Shown here one piece after another: positions 32,539 to 39,379 of a DNA stretch of 40,608 nt. Position numbers and translations under genes: made by a program. The number at the start of each line of letters is the position of its first letter. Position 1 is the first letter of the stretch. Below the pieces are notes generated by a model. That model ran no database searches and was not told where the DNA came from. It worked only from the letters and a program-made list of their open reading frames with translations. The stretch is from CAZPMT01 sp964587655 (GTDB lineage Bacteria > Hydrogenedentota > Hydrogenedentia > Hydrogenedentales > SLHB01), in the NCBI GenBank assembly GCA_964587655.1, contig CAZPMT010000039.1, positions 1 through 40,608 of the forward strand, read 5' to 3'.

Positions 32539-33110
32539 GGTTTTTTCCCTTCGATGCGCATCGTTCCGGCCACGCCGGTCATTTGTATCCGCCGCTCATC
32601 AGGATAGAGCCGCATGCTCGAGGCCGTCAAGTGGAGGTCCTCGGACGTTACAGTGACCGGACGGTCGGTCCGTCCCAGGCGGTCATCATTGATCCACTCG
32701 AAGTCATCGAGTTGGAGGTTCATGTTTCCGATCTTCACGTTGACGCCGTCCTTCAGGTAGGCCATTTTGGATTCCTGGAACCGGCCCGAGCCCGCATCGA
32801 GCGTGATTTCCGCGTCATCCCGGTCATTTCCGTAGATTACGGCGTGCGCCTTTTGGAACGACGAGATGTTCTGTTCCTCGAGTCTAAACGTGTCCGCATG
32901 GATCCACAGAGTCGGCTTGCGCGCCTCGCCGTCCGTGGGACGCGAGTCGAAGAGGCGCAAGTCCACGCCTCTTGCCTCCATGGACATGCGGTCTTGATCG
33001 ACGCCCAGGACCTCTCGCGCGGAGGCGGTACGTTGCGGCGGTTCCGGGGCGAGTACCTGGCCGCAGCCCAGAAGCAGCAGCACTCCCGCGGCTAGTGCGC
33101 AAGATCTCAC
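32535..33110 (-). CDS. lptC: LptC-like lipoprotein of the LPS export system
   Basis: This 191-residue protein has a lipoprotein signal (ALAAGVLLLLGCGQ, Cys16), whereas E. coli LptC keeps an uncleaved membrane anchor. The rest is beta-rich with the LptC/OstA rhythm: ARGVDLRLFDSR, PTLWIHADTFRLEEQN, AEITLDAGSGRFQESKMAYLKDGVNVKI and VTVTSEDLHLTASSMRLYPDERRIQMTG. It is coupled to coaX upstream (4-base overlap) and lptA downstream (4-base overlap). The role inferred is to pass LPS from the LptB-FG pump to LptA. The alternative that this is a second OstA-domain protein without a transmembrane partner cannot be excluded. Confidence 0.78.
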   Translation of the reverse strand: MRSCALAAGVLLLLGCGQVLAPEPPQRTASAREVLGVDQDRMSMEARGVDLRLFDSRPTDGEARKPTLWIHADTFRLEEQNISSFQKAHAVIYGNDRDDAEITLDAGSGRFQESKMAYLKDGVNVKIGNMNLQLDDFEWINDDRLGRTDRPVTVTSEDLHLTASSMRLYPDERRIQMTGVAGTMRIEGKKP

Positions 33111-33883
33111 GCCGCCCCTCTCTCGTTCTTGCGATACACGGATTTCAATCCCTTCAAGGTGAGGAGCGGGTCGACGCGGTCGATCCTTTTCGCCACGCTC
33201 GCGATGACCGAGCCGAGGCCGCCGGTTGCGACCACGGTCGGTTTTGTTCCCATTTCCTTGGCGATCCGGGCGATAAGGCCGTCAACCATGTCGGCGTAAC
33301 CGTACGTCAGACCGGCACGGATGTTGTCGTCCGTATTCTTGCCGATGACGCTTGGGGGTTTCGATATCTCGACACGCGGAAGCTTCGCGCATTTCTCAAA
33401 AAGGACGTCCGCGGAGACCTGCACCCCGGGGATGATCACGCCGCCCTTGTATTCCGCCTTCGCGGTAATTGCGTCAAAGGTGGTGGCGGTTCCGAAGTCT
33501 ATGACGATGAGCGGGCCTTTGTATTCCTCGATTGCGGCCACGGCGTTCACGATGCGGTCCGCGCCGACCTCTTTGGGATTGTCGCACTGGAGGATAAGCC
33601 CGGTCTTCGTGCCCGGCCCGACCATGACGGCCTCGACCCCGAAGACGGCCTCGCTGACGCGGACCAGGTCAAAGTTCAACTGCGGAACTACGCTGGAAAT
33701 GCAGCACCCCTTTACTGCGCGAAGCCCATGGCCTTCATGCTGAAGCAGCATTGCGAAAAGCATGCGCAGTTCATCCAGCGTCCGGTAGTTGTTGGTACAG
33801 ACCCTCCAGTGCCCGAGGAGTTCGTCCCCATCATAAAGTCCCAGGACCGCATTCGAGTTCCCTACATCCATCACAAGCAGCAT
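33107..33883 (-). CDS. coaX: Type III pantothenate kinase
   Basis: This 258-residue enzyme phosphorylates pantothenate in the first committed step of coenzyme A synthesis. The ASKHA-fold motifs are present: phosphate-1 MDVGNSNAVLGLYDG at the N-terminus, YRTLDELRMLF, VGADRIVNAVAAIEEY, phosphate-2 VIDFGTATTFDAI, GGVIIPGVQVSADVLFEKCAKLP and a late adenosine-binding ATGGLGSVI. The length is standard. The ATG follows the nadC stop directly with no gap, and the stop overlaps lptC by four bases, so this is an operon joining two cofactor genes to LPS export. Confidence 0.95.
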   Translation of the reverse strand: MLLVMDVGNSNAVLGLYDGDELLGHWRVCTNNYRTLDELRMLFAMLLQHEGHGLRAVKGCCISSVVPQLNFDLVRVSEAVFGVEAVMVGPGTKTGLILQCDNPKEVGADRIVNAVAAIEEYKGPLIVIDFGTATTFDAITAKAEYKGGVIIPGVQVSADVLFEKCAKLPRVEISKPPSVIGKNTDDNIRAGLTYGYADMVDGLIARIAKEMGTKPTVVATGGLGSVIASVAKRIDRVDPLLTLKGLKSVYRKNERGAA

Positions 33884-34741
33884 CTAAGAAGCTCCCTGCC
33901 GTGTCCGTATAGCCTCGATAAGCAAAGAGAGGTCCGCGGCCGGGGCGGAGTGCGTCAACGCCCCCACCGAGATCACATCCACGCCGGTTTCCGCCATCGC
34001 GCGGACGTTTTTCAGCGTGGCGTTCCCGCTGGCTTCGATCAGGACCTTGCGGCCGCGCGCGCGGCGGACGGCCTTGCGCATGCCGTCGACCGGCATGTTA
34101 TCGAGCAAGATGACATCCGCGCCGGCCGCAAGCGCCTCGTCAAACTCCTTCAAAGAACTTGCTTCCACTTCGATGCGCATCAGATGGTGAGCCCCGTTCC
34201 TCACTTTCGCGATGGCTTCGGTGATTCCTCCCGCGGCGGCGATATGGTTTTCCTTTATGAGGACCCCATTCGACAGGTCGAACCTGTGATTCGCGCCTCC
34301 GCCGTGGGCGACGGCGTCTTTCTCAAGCTTCCGGAGCAGGGGCGTGGTCTTGCGCGTGTCACAGACCCGGGTCTTGAGACCCTCGACGGCGGCCACGTAC
34401 CGCGCGGTCAGCGTGGCGACGCCTGACAAATGCTGAACGAAATTGAGCGCCGTGCGTTCCGCGGTCAGCACCGCCCGCGTCCCGCCTTCAAACGAAGCCA
34501 ATTCCTGTCCGGACTTAAAACGCGCGCCGTCAGGCATTGCCGTCCAGTCTCGCATTCCGGCTTTCATGCACTCAAACGCCTGATGGAAGACTTTGATTCC
34601 GCTCAGGACACCGGGCTGCTTCGCGACAAGCCGCACTCGGCAGCGGTCATGCGGCGGCACGGTGCTGTTTGTGGTAACGTCACCGAGGCCGATGTCCTCT
34701 TCCAGTGCATCGAGGACCAGCCGTTTCAGCGATCTTGCCAT
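33884..34741 (-). CDS. nadC: Nicotinate-nucleotide pyrophosphorylase (carboxylating)
   Basis: This 285-residue quinolinate phosphoribosyltransferase makes nicotinate mononucleotide from quinolinate and PRPP in de novo NAD synthesis. Visible landmarks are ALEEDIGLGDVTTN, ERTALNFVQHLSGVATLTARYV, the substrate-binding DTRKTTPLLRKLEKDAVAHGG, HRFDLSNGVLIKENHIA, IEVEASSLKEFDEAL and VILLDNMP, then GNATLKNVRAMAETGVDVISVGALTHS. All catalytic segments look intact. The ATG at 34741 follows AAGGAG. It is the first gene of the nadC-coaX-lptC-lptA run, so its promoter should lie in the divergent region to its right. Confidence 0.96.
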   Translation of the reverse strand: MARSLKRLVLDALEEDIGLGDVTTNSTVPPHDRCRVRLVAKQPGVLSGIKVFHQAFECMKAGMRDWTAMPDGARFKSGQELASFEGGTRAVLTAERTALNFVQHLSGVATLTARYVAAVEGLKTRVCDTRKTTPLLRKLEKDAVAHGGGANHRFDLSNGVLIKENHIAAAGGITEAIAKVRNGAHHLMRIEVEASSLKEFDEALAAGADVILLDNMPVDGMRKAVRRARGRKVLIEASGNATLKNVRAMAETGVDVISVGALTHSAPAADLSLLIEAIRTRQGAS

Positions 34742-34791
34742 TAACTCCTTCTCACACCGCTTCCCATGTGGTTGCGGCTTTACTGCATCAT

Positions 34792-34844
34792 CCTCTTCTT
34801 TCGAGACATTCGCCCGCGAACCATGGATGTCTCGAAAGAAGAGG
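34792..34844. repeat. Perfect 18-bp-arm hairpin in the nadC/TIGR04073 divergent region
   Basis: CCTCTTCTTTCGAGACAT at 34792-34809 and its exact reverse complement at 34827-34844 enclose a 17-base loop. It lies 51 bp upstream of nadC on that gene's likely 5-prime leader and about 100 bp upstream of the plus-strand promoter at 34944. No U-run follows. It may be a cis-regulatory leader hairpin, an operator, or a mobile palindrome; no other copy was seen in the window. Confidence 0.75.
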
Positions 34845-34943
34845 TTATACCCCTGACTCTGCCACCGCGGCTCGGCCTCGTCAAAGCGAGGATGTTAACA
34901 CAAACCCAGCGAAAACGCGACTTTCCCGCCGCATCAGGATGAT

Positions 34944-34972
34944 TTGACAAGCTTCCAGAGGCGTGCTACACT
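34944..34972 (+). promoter_or_regulatory. Sigma-70 promoter for the TIGR04073-like gene
   Basis: A consensus TTGACA at 34944-34949 and TACACT at 34967-34972 are separated by exactly 17 bases. The expected transcript start is near 34980, giving a leader of about 45 bases with AGGAGGG before the GTG at 35025. Confidence 0.75.
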
Positions 34973-35024
34973 TCAAGCGGTGTAAAGTATTGGGTGGTAT
35001 TCCTTTGCCGAGGAGGGACAGCCT

Positions 35025-35408
35025 GTGTTGAAGAAGAGAGGCGTCTGGACAGGGGTAATCGTGACGATTCTGGTGATGGCCGTTATACTTCAGACGGCGC
35101 CGGTCCGTGCACAGAGTTATGACCCCGACGAGGACCTGCCAAAAGCGACCGGCGTCGAGAAGGCGCTTACGAAGCTAGGCCGCGGGCTCTCGAACATCAT
35201 GCTAGGCTGGGCGGAAATCCCGGTGGCCTTCGACAAAGGCGTGAAGAAAGGGAAACCTCTCGGCTATTTGCTGGGTGTGGCGCCAGTCATGGGAACGGCT
35301 CGGGCCGTGATGCGGACTTCCACCGGTGTGTTCGAGGTGGTTTCTTTCCCGTTTACCGACCGCGACGTCAACTACGAAGCCGTTTTGGAACCGGAGTTCA
35401 TTTTCTGA
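35025..35408 (+). CDS. Exosortase system-associated protein, TIGR04073-like
   Basis: This 127-residue protein has a signal peptide (MLKKRGVWTGVIVTILVMAV, cleavage likely after VRAQ). The mature part KLGRGLSNIMLGWAEIPVAFDKGVKKGKP...VMGTARAVMRTSTGVFEVVSFPF...LEPEFIF matches the TIGR04073 family as I know it: K-L-G-R-G-x-x-N, G-W-x-E-I-P, then R-x-x-x-G-x-x-E-V-x-x-F-P-F. That family was named from its presence in genomes with exosortase/PEP-CTERM systems; its molecular function is unknown. The GTG start follows AGGAGGG at seven bases and a good sigma-70 promoter. The ending P-E-F-I-F is intact. It is periplasmic by prediction. Confidence 0.82.
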   Translation: MLKKRGVWTGVIVTILVMAVILQTAPVRAQSYDPDEDLPKATGVEKALTKLGRGLSNIMLGWAEIPVAFDKGVKKGKPLGYLLGVAPVMGTARAVMRTSTGVFEVVSFPFTDRDVNYEAVLEPEFIF

Positions 35409-35485
35409 TCCAACCGATCATATGGAAGAAACAGGGCGCGGGCTGGGTCGGAAGCCTATCTCTGGTCGACCGCAGGCAAGCCAAC

Positions 35486-35689
35486 GTGGTGTGTGTCGGC
35501 GCTCGTGAAAACCCCAAGGGGGCTGTGCTTGTGTTGCCGGAAGAAGGGACGAGCCAAGTGCAGACCGTCGATCTGTCGTCCGGTCTGGAATGGCTCCATC
35601 CCGGTCACGTGCTGGAGGTCCTGTGCATGCAGGAGCGTGCCTTCGGCAAGAGCGGCTTGCGCCCGCCGAAAGATACTGTCAATCGGTGA
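35486..35689 (+). CDS. Small unknown protein coupled to the HDOD gene
   Basis: The frame ends in TGA at 35687-35689, overlapping the GTG start of the HDOD gene as GTGA. That coupling is the main reason to believe it. The 67 residues from GTG at 35486 (VVCVGARENPKGAVLVLPEEG onward, with SSGLEWLHPGHVLEVLCMQE) are protein-like: balanced composition and alternating hydrophobics suggesting a small beta domain. The same frame is open further left, reading WKKQGAGWVGSLSLVDRRQA from about 35423, but contains no ATG and no ribosome-binding site, so the true start is uncertain and may use a rare codon, or the gene may have lost its 5-prime end by frameshift (an ATG at 35421 lies in another frame). No family recognised. 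Confidence 0.45.
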   Translation: MVCVGARENPKGAVLVLPEEGTSQVQTVDLSSGLEWLHPGHVLEVLCMQERAFGKSGLRPPKDTVNR

Positions 35690-36540
35690 GCAAACTCTAC
35701 GATATCGATAGCCTTCTCGACGAGGTCATTACGCTGCCAAGCCTTCCGAGGACGGTGGCTCACATCATGCGTTTGGTCAGCGACCCGCAGTGCTCCCTGG
35801 CCGCGGTGGCCCAGGCCATATCTGGCGACCCGCCCCTGGCGATCAAGACGTTGCGACTCGTCAACGCCGCATACTACGGACTGCGACAGAAAGTCTCGAC
35901 CATCGAACACGCGGTCGTCATGCTCGGGATCAAGGTAATCAAGAACCTCGCGTTCACGGCCAATGTGTTCGATATCATGAAAGGCAGCGTGGACGTCTTC
36001 TTCCGCCACAGCATCGCAACGGGCTTCGCCATGCGCGTGCTCGTCGAGTCGGACCTCGTAAAGACAGGTATACAGGTCCCGGAAGAGGCCTTCTTGTGCG
36101 GCCTTCTGCACGACATCGGAAAGGCGGTTATGAGCGAGTTCCTACCTAAGGAATCCGAGGAGGTCGCCCGGGTCTGCGCCGAGACGCGCAGGCCTTGGCA
36201 CCAGGTGGAACTCGAGATCATCGGCGTCGATCACGCCCGGATCGGCGGGCGCCTCGCGCAGAAGTGGAGACTGCCCGATGTTATCACCAACGCCGTGGCG
36301 GGCCATCATGATCTCAATCACTGCATGGACCCCGCATCGAAACACGTGGCCGCGCTCGTATCGATAGCGGATTTCATGTGCTGTTCATGTGCGATCTCGG
36401 AACACGCGGATGTGATCGCATCCGTATCCGAAGAGGCGTGGGAACTCTCCCGGCTCTCGAGCAATCTCATTCCGTCCGTGATGGACGAGTTCGTCCGCTC
36501 GCTGCCTTCCATGGAAGAAATGATGCGTCTGGCCGCCTGA
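35686..36540 (+). CDS. HDOD-domain signalling protein
   Basis: From the GTG at 35686 this 284-residue protein begins SKLYDIDSLLDEVITLPSLPRTVAHIMRLVSDP and continues GDPPLAIKTLRLVNAAYYGL and VSTIEHAVVMLGIKVIKNLAF, then CGLLHDIGKAVMSEFLP. These are the hallmark segments of HDOD, a degenerate HD-phosphohydrolase relative. The H-D-x-G-K of HD enzymes appears, but the HDOD core usually lacks full metal ligands, so catalysis is uncertain. HDOD proteins act in regulatory hubs linked to motility, stress or cyclic-di-GMP. The open frame runs back to 35590 but that part is the antisense-like reading of the upstream small ORF. It is 257 bp upstream of the SRP RNA gene. Confidence 0.87.
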   Translation: MSKLYDIDSLLDEVITLPSLPRTVAHIMRLVSDPQCSLAAVAQAISGDPPLAIKTLRLVNAAYYGLRQKVSTIEHAVVMLGIKVIKNLAFTANVFDIMKGSVDVFFRHSIATGFAMRVLVESDLVKTGIQVPEEAFLCGLLHDIGKAVMSEFLPKESEEVARVCAETRRPWHQVELEIIGVDHARIGGRLAQKWRLPDVITNAVAGHHDLNHCMDPASKHVAALVSIADFMCCSCAISEHADVIASVSEEAWELSRLSSNLIPSVMDEFVRSLPSMEEMMRLAA

Positions 36541-36616
36541 GGCGGCAAGGTTTCAGTCCAAGCGCTACTGTCTCCCGCGTCATCGAGCGAAGTGCTTACA
36601 TTTTCCGCCAGCGAGG

Positions 36617-36646
36617 TTGACAGTGTTTGGAGGCGTATGGTACCGT
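36617..36646 (+). promoter_or_regulatory. Possible promoter upstream of the SRP RNA
   Basis: TTGACA at 36617-36622 and a weak TACCGT at 36641-36646 are 18 bases apart. The distance to the SRP RNA (about 145 bases) is long for a direct promoter, so a processed precursor or a nearer unseen promoter is equally likely. The rest of 36541-36797 shows no gene. Confidence 0.3.
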
Positions 36647-36797
36647 GAAAGACGCCTTTTTTGCGGGATTCTGATTTCACCCGCGCTAGACGGGAAACTA
36701 GCGGTGTCCTGTACTCGCAATCCGCTTTAGCGAGGTCGAATTCCCGCCCGAGGGCGCTCTGCTCTTTAGTCAGGTGCGAAACACGCGACGTTGACGG

Positions 36798-36896
36798 TTG
36801 GGTCCTACTCAACGGGATGCCGCCAAACCCGGTCAGATCCGGAAGGAAGCAGCCGTAGGTGGAAATTCCCGTGTGCTGTAGGAGTGCCTGGCCCGA
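36798..36896 (+). ncRNA. ffs: Signal recognition particle RNA, small bacterial type (4.5S)
   Basis: The conserved apical hairpin is present: GGTCAGATCC, then GGAAGGAAGCAGCC at about 36831-36854, the binding site of the Ffh M domain with a GGAA tetraloop and asymmetric A/C loop. A closing helix pairs TTGGGTC at 36798-36804 with GGCCCGA at 36890-36896 through wobbles, and CCTAC near 36804 with GTAGG near 36878. The RNA is about 99 nt and lacks the Alu domain of the long Bacillus-type form. It guides Ffh-bound nascent membrane proteins to FtsY. It lies 140 bp upstream of dnaX, an arrangement seen in many bacteria. Ends are estimated from pairing and may be off by several bases. Confidence 0.9.
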
Positions 36897-36965
36897 GTCG
36901 GCGATTTCGCGGCCGTTCTGGGTAAGCGTTCGACGGCGGGTGCGCGGGTTACTTTTGTTTTGAAA

Positions 36966-37008
36966 ACAGTTTGTCGTGGTCACAGTTTGTCGAGCGGAGA
37001 CAAACTGT
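36966..37008 (-). repeat. Palindromic element copy 1, upstream of dnaX
   Basis: Read on the minus strand this 43-bp element is ACAGTTTGTC, TCCGCTC, GACAAACTGT, GACCAC, GACAAACTGT. It matches copy 3 (38583-38625) at 42 of 43 positions, in the opposite orientation. The first two units form a hairpin with a 7-base loop. It ends 28 bp before the dnaX ATG, so it could affect dnaX translation or end the SRP RNA transcript. Confidence 0.9.
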
Positions 37009-37036
37009 TGGCGGACTGTGTGCGGAGTGCTGACGC

Positions 37037-38557
37037 ATGGCCGAGGACAGGTATCTCGTATTCGCGAGGAAGTGGCGTCCGCAGACGTTTGAAGACGTCG
37101 TCGGCCAGGAACACATCACGCGGACGCTGCACAATGCGATCTCGACGGGACGCATCGCGCATGCGTTTCTTTTCATCGGTTCCCGTGGCATCGGGAAGAC
37201 GACGACCGCGCGCATCCTCGCGAAGGCGCTGAACTGTCTTTCGGTTGAGGCGCCGACCTGCCACCCGTGCAACGAGTGCGACAATTGCCGGTCCATCTCC
37301 GAAGGCAATAGCCTGGACGTGATCGAGATCGACGGGGCTTCGAACAACGGCGTGGACGACGTGCGAGAGATCCGCGAGAACGTTAGGTTGACGCCCTCGC
37401 GCGCGCGGTACAAGGTCTACATTATCGACGAGGTGCACCAACTGTCGGCGGGCGCGTTCAACGCGCTGCTGAAGACTATAGAGGAGCCCCCTCCGCATGC
37501 CGTCTTCATCCTCGCCACGACGGAAGCGCACAAGGTGCCAGCGACGATCATCTCTCGGTGCCAGCGCTTCGATTTCCGGCGCGTGGCCACGGATCATATC
37601 TGCACGCTGTTGAGGCGAATCCTGGACAAGGAGGGAATCCGGGCCACGGACGAGGCCTTGCAGGCCATAGCTCGCGCCGCGGAAGGGGGCATTCGCGACG
37701 CCGAGAGCGTCCTCGATCAGTTGGTCTCGTATTGCGGCGACGAGATCGCGTTCAAGGACGTGTTTGACGTTCTGGGTCTTGTGGACTGGCGGATCTTGCA
37801 TGAGCTTTCCGACGCGATCTTCGAGAAGGACGTCGCCCGGCAGCTTCGGATTGTCGAGGACGTGGTCTCGGGTGGCAAGGACCTGGCGCAGTTCGTCCAG
37901 GATATCCTGCGCTACTTCAGAAACCTGCTCGTGTGCAAGACCGGCGACGGGAAGAGTCTGCTCGCGCTTCCCGACGACGAGATCGCGCAGATGCAGGAGC
38001 GCGCGCGCCGGTATACGCTGACGGGCCTTATCCGTCTCGTCGAGCAGTTCGCCGAACTCACCAAAGGCTTTGACTCGCAGGTTGCACAGCGGATCGCAAT
38101 AGAGACGCTTCTAATCCGGATCTCGCGGCGCACGGTGGAAATGAGCGTCGACACCGTGATCGAGAAGATCATGCAGTTGGCCGAGGGCGCCCGTATGTCG
38201 GTCCATAATACGGGCGGCGTAACGCCGCAGGCGGCCATGGAGACCGTAGAGAGTGCAAGGCCAACGGAGGAATCCCTCGCCCCACAGTTTGTCAAACCAC
38301 GACAAACTGTGCGCGAAACGGTCCCTGAAGCCGGTCCCCTTCCCGAGCCCTCCGTCGAGAACCGGCCGCGTGCGCAAAGGGGGGTGCCGACTCGCGAGCC
38401 ATCCGGGGACGAGTCCCGCACGCCGACCGCAACTCTCACACGCGCGAGCGCCGCCGAAGCGCGCGAGGCGATGAAGGATCCGCACGTGTCAAAGGTGGTC
38501 GATATCTTCAAGGGGAAAGTGATCGAGGTCAAGCACGACGCCAAGCCCGCTCACTGA
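37037..38557 (+). CDS. dnaX: DNA polymerase III subunit gamma/tau
   Basis: This 506-residue clamp-loader ATPase begins with the canonical YLVFARKWRPQTFEDVVGQEHI. Walker A GSRGIGKT lies at residues 49-56, a zinc module uses C75, C78, C81 and C84 (with C67 before it), Walker B IIDEVH lies at 129-134, and ISRCQRF with sensor-1/SRC near 172-178. The lid and collar domains follow to about residue 375. The C-terminal ~130 residues are low in structure; they form a proline/arginine-rich linker, into which a palindromic repeat is inserted in frame (residues ~416-425). The tau-specific domain is short. No A-rich slippage site for gamma production was identified. ATG follows GCGGAG. Confidence 0.95.
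   Translation: MAEDRYLVFARKWRPQTFEDVVGQEHITRTLHNAISTGRIAHAFLFIGSRGIGKTTTARILAKALNCLSVEAPTCHPCNECDNCRSISEGNSLDVIEIDGASNNGVDDVREIRENVRLTPSRARYKVYIIDEVHQLSAGAFNALLKTIEEPPPHAVFILATTEAHKVPATIISRCQRFDFRRVATDHICTLLRRILDKEGIRATDEALQAIARAAEGGIRDAESVLDQLVSYCGDEIAFKDVFDVLGLVDWRILHELSDAIFEKDVARQLRIVEDVVSGGKDLAQFVQDILRYFRNLLVCKTGDGKSLLALPDDEIAQMQERARRYTLTGLIRLVEQFAELTKGFDSQVAQRIAIETLLIRISRRTVEMSVDTVIEKIMQLAEGARMSVHNTGGVTPQAAMETVESARPTEESLAPQFVKPRQTVRETVPEAGPLPEPSVENRPRAQRGVPTREPSGDESRTPTATLTRASAAEAREAMKDPHVSKVVDIFKGKVIEVKHDAKPAH
38283..38311. repeat. Palindromic element copy 2, inside dnaX
   Basis: CACAGTTTGTC, seven bases, GACAAACTGTG form an 11-bp perfect inverted repeat inside the dnaX linker, and CCACGACAAACTGTGC is identical to 16 bases of copy 3. 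It is read in frame as PQFVKPRQTV and adds no stop. It looks like a reduced copy of the same element. Confidence 0.85.
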
Positions 38558-39321
38558 ATCATTGCTTCCCCACAGTTTGTCAACAGTTTGTCTCCGTTCG
38601 ACAAACTGTGACCACGACAAACTGTGCTCAGCGCCTCGCGCCGGACGGTCCACTTGCAGCGCCGGGTCTTGCCTCGAAGGCTTCGCTTGAGAAGACGCAG
38701 GAATTCCTTCCGCGATACTTCCCGGGCGCCCATCCGCGACAGGTGTGGCGTGGCGATCTGACAATCGATCAGGGCAAAGGGCCAGGACTTGACGTGGTCG
38801 ACGAGCGCCGCCAGAGCCGCCTTCGACGCGTCCGAGGTACGCGAGAACATGGACTCGCCAAAGAAACAGTTCCCCAGATTCACGCCGTAAAGCCCGCCCA
38901 CAAGTTCGTCCTCTCGCCAGCATTCGACGGAATGCGCGTAACCCGCCGCATGAAGCCGGCAATAGGCCTCGATCATTTCCCCGGTGATCCACGTGCCGTC
39001 CTGATCTGCTCGAGGGGATTCGGCACATGCACGTATGACTCTTCCGAAAGCCTCATCCATCGTGATCCGGAACACGCCTTGACGAATGACGCGCGCCAGG
39101 CGGCGGGATACGTGAAACTCGTCCGGAAGCAGGATCAGACGCGGGTCCGGCGACCACCACAGCAAGGGATCCCCTTCAGAATACCACGGGAAAACGCCCA
39201 TGCGATAGGCAAGAAGCAACCGCCCTTCGCTAAGATCGCCTCCGATGGCCAACAACCCTTCTTCGCCGGCCAAGTCCGGAGAGGGAAACACAAGATCCTT
39301 GTCCAACAGAAAGACCGGCAT
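38551..39321 (-). CDS. aat: Leucyl/phenylalanyl-tRNA--protein transferase
   Basis: This 256-residue enzyme adds Leu or Phe from charged tRNA to N-terminal Lys/Arg of proteins, marking them for ClpS/ClpAP. The family motifs are visible: LAIGGDLSEGRLLLAYRMGVFPW, LWWSPDPR, ADQDGTWITGEMIEAYCRLH, AHSVECW, GGLYGVNLGNCFFGESMFS and DCQIATPHLSRMGA. The ATG at 39321 starts MPVFLLDKDLVFPSPDLA; the open frame to 39432 is extension into the intergenic gap. The last ~25 residues, after RRCKWTVRRE, are encoded by the palindromic element (STVCRGHSLSNGDKLLTNC) and are absent from the normal family length, so the native stop was probably replaced. Its 3-prime end overlaps that of dnaX by 7 bp, convergent. It is 58 bp downstream of clpA. 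Confidence 0.92.
   Translation of the reverse strand: MPVFLLDKDLVFPSPDLAGEEGLLAIGGDLSEGRLLLAYRMGVFPWYSEGDPLLWWSPDPRLILLPDEFHVSRRLARVIRQGVFRITMDEAFGRVIRACAESPRADQDGTWITGEMIEAYCRLHAAGYAHSVECWREDELVGGLYGVNLGNCFFGESMFSRTSDASKAALAALVDHVKSWPFALIDCQIATPHLSRMGAREVSRKEFLRLLKRSLRGKTRRCKWTVRREALSTVCRGHSLSNGDKLLTNCGEAMIQ
38572..38625 (+). repeat. Palindromic element copy 3, at the dnaX/aat convergence
   Basis: An extra ACAGTTTGTC unit (38572-38581) precedes the 43-bp element at 38583-38625 (ACAGTTTGTC, TCCGTTC, GACAAACTGT, GACCAC, GACAAACTGT). It lies 15 bp beyond the dnaX stop and inside the aat reading frame. Its nested inverted repeats could act as a bidirectional transcription stop between the convergent genes, though no U-run is present. 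Confidence 0.9.
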
Positions 39322-39379
39322 GAACGTTACCCGCTGTGAGGCCGCTGTGTCCGCCGAGCCGCACAAATCGTGAAGTGCT

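Noticed and set aside
32972..34426. Long plus-strand open frame opposite coaX and nadC
   Set aside because: It crosses three recognised minus-strand genes and shows no family pattern.
36966..38625. ACAGTTTGTC repeats as a replication origin or DnaA-box cluster near dnaX
   Set aside because: The decamer does not match TTATCCACA-type boxes, there is no AT-rich unwinding region, and dnaA/dnaN are absent.
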